Source: Kushneria aurantia DSM 21353 (GTDB taxonomy: Bacteria; Pseudomonadota; Gammaproteobacteria; Pseudomonadales; Halomonadaceae). Taken from it: 64,000 nt of DNA. Positions 32,377 through 44,648 of the stretch are shown here, piece after piece. Below the pieces are notes generated by a model. The model searched no databases, had not been told where the DNA came from, and saw only the letters and a list, made by a program, of their open reading frames with translations. The position numbers and the translations under genes are program-made. How positions within the stretch are numbered: position 1 is the first letter of the stretch; every line of letters begins with the position of its first letter. The DNA is taken from assembly GCF_000382245.1 (NCBI RefSeq), contig NZ_KB907867.1:2145-66144 (forward strand), written 5' to 3'.

Positions 32377-33714
32377 TCATTCCCCCCGCAGCCGCCCGCC
32401 CATCTCCTGGGCCAGATCGACGGCAAAGTTGTCGGTCATGCCACCGATGAAGTCGAGCATGCGCCGGTAGCTGTCGTAGAGCGGCCACCTGGGCTGCGGG
32501 GTGTTTTCACCGATCAGCGCCAGCACACGCTGGTGCTTGAAGCTCGACTGGCCGGTATGGTGTAGCTCGTGGGCGGCGCCAATAAAGGCTTCGAGCAGTA
32601 TCCCCAGGGTGGTGTAGGCGCCGATCTCCAGCTTCGCCTTGCGGGCGTTGCGAAAGATGCGCTCGCGGGCGATCTGCTTCGCCTCCGTCACCCCCCAGCC
32701 CAGGTCGGGGTGGCACAGATCGAGCAGGTCCTCCTCGAGGCCCCCTTCCAGCAGCGCCTGTTCGTGAGTGACGAAGGCCGCCGCCACCTCGTTGACCGCC
32801 CGCTCCATCGCCGCGCCGCGCAGCGCCGCCACGCGCCGGCGCTGGGAGACCTGATCGCGCTCCATGCGGGCGTACTCAGCCGGCGCGCCGCCGGCGATAT
32901 GGGTCAAAACGCTGGCCACTTCATCGAAACGCAGAATGCCCATCTCAAGGCCATCCTCGAGATCGAGCAGGGCATAACAGATATCGTCGGCGGCTTCGAC
33001 CAGCCAGGCGAAGGGGTGGCGGCACCAGTGGCTGTCGCCGCGGCTTTTCAGCCCCAACAGCTCGGCCACGCCGGCGAGCTGCTCGCGCTCCGACTGGTAG
33101 GCGCCGAACTTGCCGGCCTTGCCGGCGTGTTCCACCGTCCAGGGATACTTGAGCATTGCCCCCAGGGTGGGGGCGGTAAGGCGCATGCCGCCGCGGAACT
33201 GGTTGTACTCGATCCGGGTGACAACCCGGAACCCCTGGGCGTTGCCCTCGTAGGTGAGCAGGTCCTTACGCTGGGTATCGCTGAGCCCTTCGAGGAACCC
33301 ACTGCCTTCCGCCTCGGCGCGCTTGAACCAGTCGCGGATGGCGTATTCGCCGGCATGGCCGAAGGGCGGATTGCCGATATCGTGCCCCAGGCAGGCGGCC
33401 TGCACGATCACTCCCAGATCGGCCGACGACACCCCCGCCGGCAGCCGCGGTTCGAGCTGCTCGCCCACCATCATGCCGAGACTGCGGCCCACGCAGCCGA
33501 CCTCCAGCGAGTGGGTCAGGCGGGTATGGATATGATCGTTTTCGGTCAGCGGGTGCACCTGGGTCTTGCGCCCCAGGCGGCGAAAGGAGCCGGCAAAGAC
33601 GATGCGGTCGAAATCCTTGTGGAAGGGCGAGCGCCCCATCTCCAGCTCGCGGGCGGTGTCCTTGTCGTTGAGCCGGGTGGGGGTGAGCAACTGCTCCCAT
33701 TTCATGGCGGACAT
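32377..33714 (-). CDS. dgt: dGTP triphosphohydrolase (dGTPase)
   Basis: A 445-residue HD-domain dNTP triphosphohydrolase that releases triphosphate from dGTP. The metal-binding HD residues are in HTRLTHSLEVGCVGRSLG and CLGHDIGNPPFGHAGE, with the third Asp in EAADDICYALLDLEDG. The N-terminal FRRLGRKTQVHPL motif is also typical. The start at 33714 follows GAGGAAGG; an upstream frame to 33807 adds residues without homology. Such enzymes balance nucleotide pools and can limit phage; nothing here points to a defence-specific version. Confidence 0.94.
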   Translation of the reverse strand: MSAMKWEQLLTPTRLNDKDTARELEMGRSPFHKDFDRIVFAGSFRRLGRKTQVHPLTENDHIHTRLTHSLEVGCVGRSLGMMVGEQLEPRLPAGVSSADLGVIVQAACLGHDIGNPPFGHAGEYAIRDWFKRAEAEGSGFLEGLSDTQRKDLLTYEGNAQGFRVVTRIEYNQFRGGMRLTAPTLGAMLKYPWTVEHAGKAGKFGAYQSEREQLAGVAELLGLKSRGDSHWCRHPFAWLVEAADDICYALLDLEDGLEMGILRFDEVASVLTHIAGGAPAEYARMERDQVSQRRRVAALRGAAMERAVNEVAAAFVTHEQALLEGGLEEDLLDLCHPDLGWGVTEAKQIARERIFRNARKAKLEIGAYTTLGILLEAFIGAAHELHHTGQSSFKHQRVLALIGENTPQPRWPLYDSYRRMLDFIGGMTDNFAVDLAQEMGGRLRGE

Positions 33715-33773
33715 GCCTTCCTCGCTACGGCGGGCCGATGGTATCGAGCGCCCTGTATAGCGCCCGGTGCTGT

Positions 33774-34637
33774 TTATTCGTTCACATCCATATAGCGCCG
33801 CGCCCACTCGCGGTTCTCTTCCAGCGTCGAGTAGCGGGTCGAGAGCTGCGAGGCGTCGAGATTGCCGGCGGCGATATCACGCTGCTCGCGCAGGCAGTCA
33901 TAGGTCGCCTTGATAGCGGCGAAGTAGGCGCCGTGGCCGTTGACCACTACCCGCACGCCGGCACGGGCGAGGCGCTCGGCATCACGCAGTTCCGGATTGT
34001 CGTAGGTGACCAGCATCAGCGGCAGGTTGACGCCGGCGGTGATCCTTTCGAGATGATCGAAATCGCGCACCCCCACCAGGCAGATACCGTCGGCGCCGGC
34101 ACGCTCGTAGGCCTGCACCCGAATGGCGGTGTTCTCCTCGTTGAGCACCCCGGCGTTGGTGCGGGCAAAGATCGCCATGGCGGGATCGATACGCGCCTCC
34201 AGCGCCGCCTCGATCTTGCCGATGCCCTCCTCCAGCGGTACCAGATCGGTCGACTTGCGGCCGTACTTGGCCGGCAACAGGGTGTCCTCGATGGTCAGCG
34301 CCGCCACCCCGGCGCGCTCCAGCTCGACGATGGTGCGCATCACGTTGAGGGCGTTGCCGTAGCCGTGGTCGGCGTCGGCGATGATCGGCAGCCGCGCCAC
34401 CCGGCCGATGCGGGTCGCCTGCTCGACGAACTCACTGAGGGTAATCAGGGCGAAGTCGGGCGCCGCCAGCACCTGCAGCGACGCGACCGAGCCGCCCAGA
34501 ATGCCCACCTCGAAGCCCAGGTCAGCGGCAATGCGAGCCGACATGGGGTCGAAGGTGGAGGCGGTAAAGAAGCATTGGTCGCGCTCGAGCAGCTCGCGGA
34601 AGCGGTTGCGCAGATCGTGCTGAGACGGGGTGGCCAT
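33774..34637 (-). CDS. Isocitrate lyase/PEP mutase family enzyme (oxaloacetate decarboxylase-like)
   Basis: A 287-residue TIM-barrel enzyme of the isocitrate lyase/PEP mutase superfamily, the same length as the oxaloacetate decarboxylase subgroup. Metal-binding acidic residues are in [13 protein letters not shown] and TIEDTLLP, and the [21 protein letters not shown] stretch is family-typical. The cysteine loop of true isocitrate lyases (KKCGH) is absent, supporting the decarboxylase-type call. The start at 34637 gives [13 protein letters not shown]. Confidence 0.85.
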   Translation of the reverse strand: MATPSQHDLRNRFRELLERDQCFFTASTFDPMSARIAADLGFEVGILGGSVASLQVLAAPDFALITLSEFVEQATRIGRVARLPIIADADHGYGNALNVMRTIVELERAGVAALTIEDTLLPAKYGRKSTDLVPLEEGIGKIEAALEARIDPAMAIFARTNAGVLNEENTAIRVQAYERAGADGICLVGVRDFDHLERITAGVNLPLMLVTYDNPELRDAERLARAGVRVVVNGHGAYFAAIKATYDCLREQRDIAAGNLDASQLSTRYSTLEENREWARRYMDVNE

Positions 34638-34740
34638 GACAACTCCAAATGGGCCGGGCCGCGCCGGGCGGCCGCTGCGGGCGTGAGTGAAGGGCAACCT
34701 ACTTTATACGTTCGTCGCCCCCGGCACCAATGGCGCGCCG

Positions 34741-36148
<1,408 letters not shown>

Positions 36149-36156
<8 letters not shown>

Positions 36157-37222
36157 CGCTCTCTCCCTGATCAAATCTTCCATGATCGTTATCGCTGAGC
36201 CCGTCGAGGGGAATCAGCAGACGAAATTCGGTGTGGCCGGGGCGACTGTCGCACTCGATCAGCCCCTGGTGCTGGTGCAGGATCGACTGCGCGATCGACA
36301 ACCCCAGCCCGCTGCCCTCCGGACGACCGGAGATCATCGGGTAGAACAGCGACTCCAGCAGCGACTCGGGGATTCCCGGGCCGTTGTCGATCACCGCCAC
36401 TTCGCACACCAGCCGGTGGCGCTCGGCGCCGAGGGTGAACTGGCGCCGCGCGCGGGTGCGCAGCGTCACTCGCGGCTCGGCGATGTCGTTCTCCTCCAGC
36501 GCCTGGACGGCGTTGCGCGAGACGTTGAGCACCGCCTGGATCAGCTGGGCGGCGTCGCCCATGATCGGCGGCAGGCTGGGGTCGTAATTGCGCGAAAGCG
36601 TTACCCGGTCGGTCTCCGCCAGCAGCAGCCGACGCACCCGCTCGGTCACTTCGTGAACGTTGAGCGGCTGCTGCGCCACCGGCCGGTTGGGGCCCAGCAT
36701 GCGATCGACCAGGTCACGCAGCCGGTCGGCCTCCTCGACGATGATGCGGGTAAACTCCTTGAGCCCCTCGTCGGGCAGGTCGCGTTCCAGCAGCTGGGCA
36801 GCGCCACGAATGCCGCCGAGCGGGTTCTTGACCTCGTGCGCCAGCCCGCGGGTCAACACCTTGACCATCTCCTGACGGGCGATCAGCGCCTCCTCGCGGG
36901 AGATACGCACCAATCGGTCGCGGCAGGCCAGTTCCAGCAGCAGCTCGCTGTCGGAGAGCGGCGTGGCGGTGTAGTCGACGATGCTGTGCTCGCCGTTGGC
37001 CAGCACGAGCGTCGCCTCGCGCTGAGTATAGGGGTGCTGGTCGGCCAGCGCCCTGGCCAAGCGGCCGCCGTCGTCCTCCAGCGACTCCAGCCGGGTACCG
37101 CGCACCCGCGCCAGGCTCAACCCCATGAGATCCTCCGCCGAGGGGTTGAGCCAGATGACTTGCAGCCGGGCGTCGAGCACCACCACGGCGGTCGTCAGAT
37201 GTTCCAGCAGACCTTGATACAT
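36149..37222 (-). CDS. ntrB: Nitrogen regulation sensor kinase NtrB
   Basis: A 357-residue soluble histidine kinase with an N-terminal PAS domain (TTAVVVLDARLQVIWLNPSAEDLMG), the phosphoacceptor H129 in GLAHEVKNPLGGIRGAAQLL, and a HATPase domain (NVSRNAVQAL, VIDNGPGIP, GSGLGLSIAQ). It phosphorylates or dephosphorylates NtrC according to PII status. The start at 37222 is preceded by GGAGG; upstream sequence in frame is not family-like. An NtrC site at 37354-37370, about 135 bases upstream, suggests autoregulation. Confidence 0.96.
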
Positions 37223-37353
37223 GCGCTCTCTGCCTCCTTTCCCTGTCGTAGTGCAAGAACTGCGCCAGATGTCACAGCCTGCGCACCACAAGCGACAACC
37301 GGCATCAGCAAAAGGCACAGGAGTAGCGCAGCGGCATCATCGCCCTCAGTTTA

Positions 37354-37370
37354 TGCACCATTTATGTGCA
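37354..37370. promoter_or_regulatory. NtrC binding site upstream of ntrB
   Basis: TGCACCATTTATGTGCA agrees with the NtrC palindrome TGCACCA-N3-TGGTGCA at 12 of 14 fixed positions. It lies between the terminator of the DUF4124 gene and the ntrB start, so it most likely serves ntrBC autoregulation. Confidence 0.75.
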
Positions 37371-37401
37371 AATAAAACAGGGGCTGCACTTCACGCAGCC
37401 C
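37371..37401 (-). terminator. Terminator after the DUF4124 gene
   Basis: GGGCTGC (37381-37387) and GCAGCCC (37395-37401) form a 7-bp stem, followed on the minus strand by CTGTTTTATTT. It follows the DUF4124 stop codon by about 60 bases and separates that gene from ntrBC. Confidence 0.65.
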
Positions 37402-37462
37402 GATCACTGCGAGCGGGGTGGCAAGGGATGGATGGCATGCCGAGGATATGGCGCCGAGGAGC

Positions 37463-38011
<549 letters not shown>

Positions 38012-38148
38012 GGGCAGCTCACACAGGCAGGAAAGCCCTAGCCTGACATCCTTTACCTCATCGCCACCAACACAAACGAGTCATCCCGAGGCACCACCCT
38101 CAGGAACAGCGCCGTCAAGGCGCTGCGCGCCATGCCTGGCGCACCACT

Positions 38149-38176
38149 AAAAAAGCCCCGCTTTCGCGGGGCTTTT
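38149..38176 (-). terminator. Terminator of glnA
   Basis: AAAAGCCCCGC and GCGGGGCTTTT form an 11-bp stem with a 4-base loop. On the minus strand it lies about 75 bases after the glnA stop and ends in six T. It also has a T-tract on the other strand, so it may work in both directions. Confidence 0.92.
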
Positions 38177-38251
38177 CGAAGCGCTGACAGCGCCCCTGAC
38201 GCCATACCGGCGCGGGGCGCTGATCAGGCAGGGCGTTACACGCTCACGCGC

Positions 38252-39658
38252 TTAAACGCTGTAGTAGAGCTCGTACTCCATGGGGCTGGGTACCATCCGT
38301 ACGGCGGTAACCTCTTCCATCTTGAGCTCGATGTAGGCCTCGATCGCATCCTCGGTGAAGACGCCACCCTCGGTCAGGAAGCTGTGGTCTTCCTTGAGCG
38401 CGTTGAGCGCCTCTTCGAGGCTGGACGCCACGGTGGGCACGTTGAGGGCCTCTTCCGGCGGCAGATCGTAGAGGTTCTTGTCCATCGCCTCGCCGGGATG
38501 AATCTTGTTGCGGATACCGTCGATACCGGCCATCAGCAGCGCGGAGAAGGCCAGATAGGGGTTGGCGGTCGGATCCGGGAAGCGGGTCTCGATGCGCTTG
38601 GCCTTGGGGCTCGAGGTATACGGAATACGGATCGAGGCGGAGCGGTTACGCGCGCTGTAGGCGAGCATGACCGGCGCTTCGAAGCCCGGCACCAGACGCT
38701 TGTAGGAGTTGGTGGAAGCGTTGGTGAAGGCGTTCAGGGCACGAGCGTGCTTGATGATGCCGCCGATGTAGTAGAGCGCGGTTTCGGACAGCCCGGCGTA
38801 CTCGTCGCCGGCGAACATGTTCTCGCCGTCCTTCCAGAAGGACTGGTGAACGTGCATGCCGGAACCGTTGTCGCCCGCCATCGGCTTGGGCATGAAGGTG
38901 GCCGTCTTGCCGTAGGCGTGGGCCACGTTGTGCACCACGTACTTCAGACCCTGCACCTCGTCACACTTCTGCACCAGGGTGTTGAACTTGACGCCGATCT
39001 CGTTCTGACCGCCGTTGGCCACCTCGTGGTGATGCACCTCGACGCTCTGGCCGGTAGCCTCGAGCGTGGCGCACATGGCGCTACGGATGTCGTGGAAGGA
39101 GTCGACCGGCGGTACCGGGAAGTAGCCGCCCTTGATGCCGGGACGGTGACCCATGTTGCCGCCTTCGAACTCACCGTCGGTGGACCATGCCCCCTCTTCG
39201 GAAGAGATCTTGAAGAAGGCGTGGTTCATGTCGTTCTTGAAATGAACCTGGTCGAAGATGAAGAACTCGGGCTCCGGGCCGAAAAAGGCGGTGTCGCCCA
39301 GCCCGGTGCTGTTGAGATAGGCCTCGGCACGCTTGGCGATGGAGCGCGGGTCACGCTCGTAGCCCTGCATGGTGGCCGGCTCGATGATGTCGCAGCGCAG
39401 TACGAGGGTGGGATCTTCGGTGAAGGGGTCCATGTAGCTGGTACCGTCCTGCGGCATCAGAATCATGTCGGACTCGTTGATGCCCTTCCAGCCTTCGATG
39501 GAGGAGCCATCGAACATCTGGCCGGTTTCGAAGAACTCGGCATCCACGCTGCGCGCCGGAACGGTGACGTGCTGCTCCTTGCCCCTGGTATCGGTAAAGC
39601 GCAGATCGACCCACTTGACGTCGTTCTCTTCGATCAGGGCAAGCGTTTTCTCTGACAT
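38252..39658 (-). CDS. glnA: Glutamine synthetase type I
   Basis: A 468-residue GSI-beta glutamine synthetase, making glutamine from glutamate, ammonia and ATP as a dodecamer. Motifs are [18 protein letters not shown], the metal-binding [11 protein letters not shown], the ATP site [16 protein letters not shown] and the adenylylation Tyr in [10 protein letters not shown]. The ATG at 39658 follows GGAGGAGT. The upstream region has a sigma-54 promoter (39770-39786) and two NtrC half-site palindromes, so nitrogen control by the NtrBC pair encoded just downstream is expected. Confidence 0.98.
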   Translation of the reverse strand: MSEKTLALIEENDVKWVDLRFTDTRGKEQHVTVPARSVDAEFFETGQMFDGSSIEGWKGINESDMILMPQDGTSYMDPFTEDPTLVLRCDIIEPATMQGYERDPRSIAKRAEAYLNSTGLGDTAFFGPEPEFFIFDQVHFKNDMNHAFFKISSEEGAWSTDGEFEGGNMGHRPGIKGGYFPVPPVDSFHDIRSAMCATLEATGQSVEVHHHEVANGGQNEIGVKFNTLVQKCDEVQGLKYVVHNVAHAYGKTATFMPKPMAGDNGSGMHVHQSFWKDGENMFAGDEYAGLSETALYYIGGIIKHARALNAFTNASTNSYKRLVPGFEAPVMLAYSARNRSASIRIPYTSSPKAKRIETRFPDPTANPYLAFSALLMAGIDGIRNKIHPGEAMDKNLYDLPPEEALNVPTVASSLEEALNALKEDHSFLTEGGVFTEDAIEAYIELKMEEVTAVRMVPSPMEYELYYSV

Positions 39659-40150
39659 GTTACTCCTCCGGTGGAAAAGCCTGGACTTTGATAAGGATGG
39701 GCGAGATGCCGTTAACCTTGTATCACGCTCAACGGCAGTGCAGACAGCCCAGGATGTGTTCCCGAATAATGCATGCAGCGTGCCAAAGTGGCGCACCGCG
39801 CCGCCGCACTGTCGCCATGACCTTTAAAAACAGCCCTCTGACGTCGCTTTCAAAACGCTTTGACAGCGCCATGGCCGCCTTCAGGGGTAATTCAAGGCCA
39901 TTCAATGCACCAAAAAAGTTCATATAACTTCTTTATGCACCATAGCGGCACGAAACCACTGTTTCCCCGCCTCTTCAATGCTGACAACGCCGACAGCGCC
40001 GCACAAGCGCGATGATCGCTGTTCGACTGTAGTATTAGCCTATACAATGCCTGCCCAAATTTCCTGCGCGCCGGCGGCACGCCCCGTTGACTCGGGCCGT
40101 GCGTGAATTCGCCGTACAAGCGTTCTATTTATCAGGGTGAAAAACGCCTT
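39659..40150. promoter_or_regulatory. glnA-bipA divergent regulatory region with NtrC sites
   Basis: Besides the sigma-54 promoter this 492-base gap holds two TGCACCA elements, at 39906-39922 and 39936-39952. Each agrees with the 14 fixed positions of the NtrC palindrome at about 11 and 10 places, 120-180 bases upstream of the glnA promoter, the usual enhancer distance. Short open frames here look non-coding. The bipA promoter must lie in the right part; I did not find a convincing -10/-35 pair. Confidence 0.7.
39770..39786 (-). promoter_or_regulatory. Sigma-54 promoter of glnA
   Basis: On the minus strand TTGGCACGCTGCATGCA has the -24 GG and -12 GC elements at exact spacing and matches nearly all of the YTGGCACGRNNNTTGCW consensus. 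It is about 110 bases upstream of the glnA start. Confidence 0.85.
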
Positions 40151-41983
<1,833 letters not shown>

Positions 41984-42005
41984 CCCCTGCTGCCTTCGAC
42001 CAATG

Positions 42006-42031
42006 ACGGCCTGCCCTGCGCAGGCCGTTTT
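42006..42031 (+). terminator. Terminator of bipA
   Basis: ACGGCCTGC (42006-42014) and GCAGGCCGT (42020-42028) form a 9-bp stem with a 5-base loop, running into TTTT. It lies 23 bases after the bipA stop. Confidence 0.85.
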
Positions 42032-42079
42032 GCGTTATGTGTACTGCTATCCTTGAGAAAACAGAGCAGGAGAACCGCC

Positions 42080-42403
42080 ATGAGCAACGCACGCCAGATC
42101 CAGTGGGACAGCCCGGGCGCCGAAAGCGTCGCCAGCCACGATGAGCTGACCCAGTTTCTACACGACAAGCCCAAAAAGGGCAGCATCATCACCGCCCGCT
42201 ACCGGGAGGCCAACGTGCGCCTCAAGGTGCTGGAACGCGAAGGGGACGACACTTCCATTGCGCAGGTTATCGGTATCGGCGTCACCGACCGCAAAAGCCA
42301 TGATGACGACAGGCGCGTCGATCAACACGAAGGGCTGTCGGTGAACGAGACGGTACTGGTACCGGATGACGCTCGTGCCTGGCTGCGCTACGGCGACGAT
42401 TAA
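42080..42403 (+). CDS. Conserved small hypothetical protein
   Basis: A 107-residue hydrophilic protein, starting MSNARQIQWDSPGAESVASHDELTQFLHDKP after a good GCAGGAGA ribosome site. It has no signal peptide, membrane segment or recognised domain. Coding is supported by the ribosome site, codon use like its neighbours and the isolated position after a terminator. Function is unknown. Confidence 0.75.
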   Translation: MSNARQIQWDSPGAESVASHDELTQFLHDKPKKGSIITARYREANVRLKVLEREGDDTSIAQVIGIGVTDRKSHDDDRRVDQHEGLSVNETVLVPDDARAWLRYGDD

Positions 42404-42542
42404 AGCCCGAATACTTGCCGCATTATAGCTTTTGGCACTTCGCAAAACCTTTTTATATTCTTTTCAGGAATTAAAAAAGGACAAATCGTTGTTTGGTTTT
42501 GGCCGTGGTAGCCGCCATTATGCGTACAGGGACTTCCACGGC

Positions 42543-42567
42543 ACGGCCGACGGTCACCGTCGGCCGT
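42543..42567 (+). other. Strong hairpin in the peroxiredoxin leader
   Basis: ACGGCCGACGG and CCGTCGGCCGT form a perfect 11-bp stem with a 3-base loop, ending 30 bases before the start codon of the peroxiredoxin gene. No T-tract follows, so it is not a standard terminator. It could protect the 5' end of the mRNA or serve a regulator. Confidence 0.6.
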
Positions 42568-42597
42568 CATTGATATCGATTCAGCAAGGAGTGACAA

Positions 42598-43230
42598 ATG
42601 GCGCTGCAACTTGGCGATACCGCACCGGATTTCACCCAGGAAAGCACCGAGGGCACGATCCACTTTCACGAGTGGGTCGGTAACGACTGGGTCGTGCTGT
42701 TTTCGCACCCCAAGAACTTCACCCCGGTCTGCACCACCGAGCTGGGCGAAGTGGCGCGCCTCAAGCCGGAATTCGACAAGCGTGGCGTCAAGGCGATCGG
42801 CCTCTCCGTTGACCCGCTGGAAGAGCATCACGCCTGGAGCAGCGATATCGAGGAGACCCAGGGCACCGCGCTCAACTTCCCGCTGCTGGCCGACGCCGAC
42901 CGTAGCGTCAGCGAAAAATACGGCATGATTCACCCCAACGCCGACAGCACCCTGACGGTGCGTTCGGTATTCATCATCGACCCCAACAAGAAGGTGCGCC
43001 TGACCCTGACCTACCCGGCCAGCGCCGGCCGCAACTTCGACGAGATTCTGCGCGTCATCGACAGCCTGCAGCTGACCGACGGCGAAAAGGTCGCCACCCC
43101 GGTCAACTGGCGCCACGGTGACGACGTCATCATCGTGCCCACGGTAAGCAACGAAGAGGCCGCCAAACTCTTCCCGCAGGGCTGGGACGAGAAAAAGCCC
43201 TACCTGCGCTTTACCAAACTGAACAAGTAA
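42598..43230 (+). CDS. 1-Cys peroxiredoxin (Prx6 type)
   Basis: A 210-residue peroxiredoxin of the Prx6 class. The peroxidatic cysteine is C45 in HPKNFTPVCTTELG, and it is the only cysteine in the protein, so no resolving Cys is available and a small thiol or other partner must recycle it. The long C-terminal arm (VNWRHGDDVIIVPTVSNEEAAKLFPQGWDEKKPYLRFT) is class-typical. ATG 42598 follows AAGGAGTGACA. A GC hairpin precedes it in the leader and a stem-loop follows the gene. Confidence 0.95.
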   Translation: MALQLGDTAPDFTQESTEGTIHFHEWVGNDWVVLFSHPKNFTPVCTTELGEVARLKPEFDKRGVKAIGLSVDPLEEHHAWSSDIEETQGTALNFPLLADADRSVSEKYGMIHPNADSTLTVRSVFIIDPNKKVRLTLTYPASAGRNFDEILRVIDSLQLTDGEKVATPVNWRHGDDVIIVPTVSNEEAAKLFPQGWDEKKPYLRFTKLNK

Positions 43231-43257
43231 GCGCCCTCTTCCAGGAAGCGACTCCAG

Positions 43258-43276
43258 CGCCCGGCCTCGCCGGGCG
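43258..43276 (+). terminator. Stem-loop after the peroxiredoxin gene
   Basis: CGCCCGG and CCGGGCG form a 7-bp stem with a 5-base loop, followed by TTGTCGTTG. The T-tract is poor, so termination here is likely but weak. Confidence 0.5.
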
Positions 43277-43460
43277 TTGTCGTTGCAGGCCTCCTTAGAC
43301 AAGAGATCGATCCCGCCTCGGCACCGTCACCCCGACCCTATACTTTTGGCTTAATCAGCTTTGAAAAAATCACCTCCCTGTGCGCTCGGGGCTCGCTCCG
43401 GTGTCGATTGACTGACATGCTCAATGCCCAGTTCTCTCGCAATGATCGGAAAACGCCTTC

Positions 43461-44648
43461 ATGCCCGATACCCACGATGCCCGGCGTCCGCTGGCCTGGC
43501 TCGCTGCGCTGGTACTGATCGCGCTGGCGCTGCTTGTGCTGTGGTGGTGGTTCTACCGCGACAGCGCCCCGACCGAGCAGCGCGCCCCCGAGCCGGTCGC
43601 CGTCGGCGTCGCGCCGGTGATCGAGCGCGACGTCAGTGCCTCCCTCAGCGGCCTCGGCAGCGTCCTTGCCAGCGAGTCGCTGAACATCTCCTCGTTGGTC
43701 AGCGAGCGCATCGCCGATATCCGCTTCGAAAGCGGCCAGCAGGTGGCGCGTAACGACATCCTGATTCAGCTCGACGCCCGCCAGGAGCGCGAGGAGCTGC
43801 GCGCCGCGCGACTGGTGGCCGAGCAGGAGCGGCGCGAACTGCAGCGGCTGGAGCCGCTGGCCAGCCGTGGGGCGATCGCTACCCGCCAGCTCGACGAGCA
43901 GCGCAACCTGCTCAACAACGCCGAGGCCGAGGTCGCACGCCTTGAGGTGGCGCTGGAGGATCGCACCATTCGCGCGCCGGTCGACGGCGTGGTGGGCCTT
44001 GCCGATCTCAGCCCCGGCGAGATGATCAGTGCCGGCACGCCGCTGGTGACCCTCGATCGGCTCTCCCGCGTGCACGTCGACTTCCCGCTGCCGGAGCGTC
44101 AGCTGGGGCAGGTCGCCATCGGCATGACGGCCACCGCCACCTCGCCGGCCTGGCCCGAGCAGCGCTTTAAGGGGGCTATCGTCGCCATCGACCCGCGGCT
44201 CAACCCCGACACCCGCACCCTCACGCTGCGCGCCGCCTTCGACAACCCGCAGCAGCGGTTGAGAACCGGCATGCTGATGGAGGTAGCGGTACAGCTGCCA
44301 GCGCAGCTACGGCGCATCGTGCCGGAGACTGCTCTGATGAGCGAGGCCGAGCGCCACTGGGTGTTCATGCTGGCCGAGGATGATGCGGGCATGTTCGTGC
44401 GCCGCGTGCCGGTGGCGGTCGTCACCCGCCGCCCCGGCTGGGCGGCGGTAACCCCCGGTGGCGAGACGCCCCTGCCGCCCGATGCCCGGGTAGTGGTCAG
44501 CGGCCTGCCCCGGCTCGACGCCGAGCGCCGGGTGGTGCTCGACGACAGCGCCCACCTGGACACCGCCCTGCTCTTCCAGCGCAGCCTCGCTCAGGACAGC
44601 GGCGAACCGCAGAGCGCATCGACCGGCAGCGGAGCCGAATCACCGTGA
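43461..44648 (+). CDS. RND efflux membrane fusion protein
   Basis: A 395-residue periplasmic adaptor anchored by one N-terminal helix (residues about 10-30, PLAWLAALVLIALALLVLWWWFY). The split lipoyl domain (VSERIADIRFESGQQVARNDILIQLDARQ and IRAPVDGVVGLADLSPGEMISAGTPLVTL) flanks a coiled-coil hairpin (EEL..RLVAEQERRELQRLEPL..), and the beta-barrel domain follows. It bridges the RND pump encoded next to an outer-membrane channel, which is not encoded here. Substrate unknown. Confidence 0.94.
   Translation: MPDTHDARRPLAWLAALVLIALALLVLWWWFYRDSAPTEQRAPEPVAVGVAPVIERDVSASLSGLGSVLASESLNISSLVSERIADIRFESGQQVARNDILIQLDARQEREELRAARLVAEQERRELQRLEPLASRGAIATRQLDEQRNLLNNAEAEVARLEVALEDRTIRAPVDGVVGLADLSPGEMISAGTPLVTLDRLSRVHVDFPLPERQLGQVAIGMTATATSPAWPEQRFKGAIVAIDPRLNPDTRTLTLRAAFDNPQQRLRTGMLMEVAVQLPAQLRRIVPETALMSEAERHWVFMLAEDDAGMFVRRVPVAVVTRRPGWAAVTPGGETPLPPDARVVVSGLPRLDAERRVVLDDSAHLDTALLFQRSLAQDSGEPQSASTGSGAESP

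Noticed and set aside
32377-33714. dGTPase as a dedicated anti-phage effector
   Set aside because: Its neighbours are housekeeping genes and the sequence is an ordinary dGTPase; nothing ties it to a defence island.
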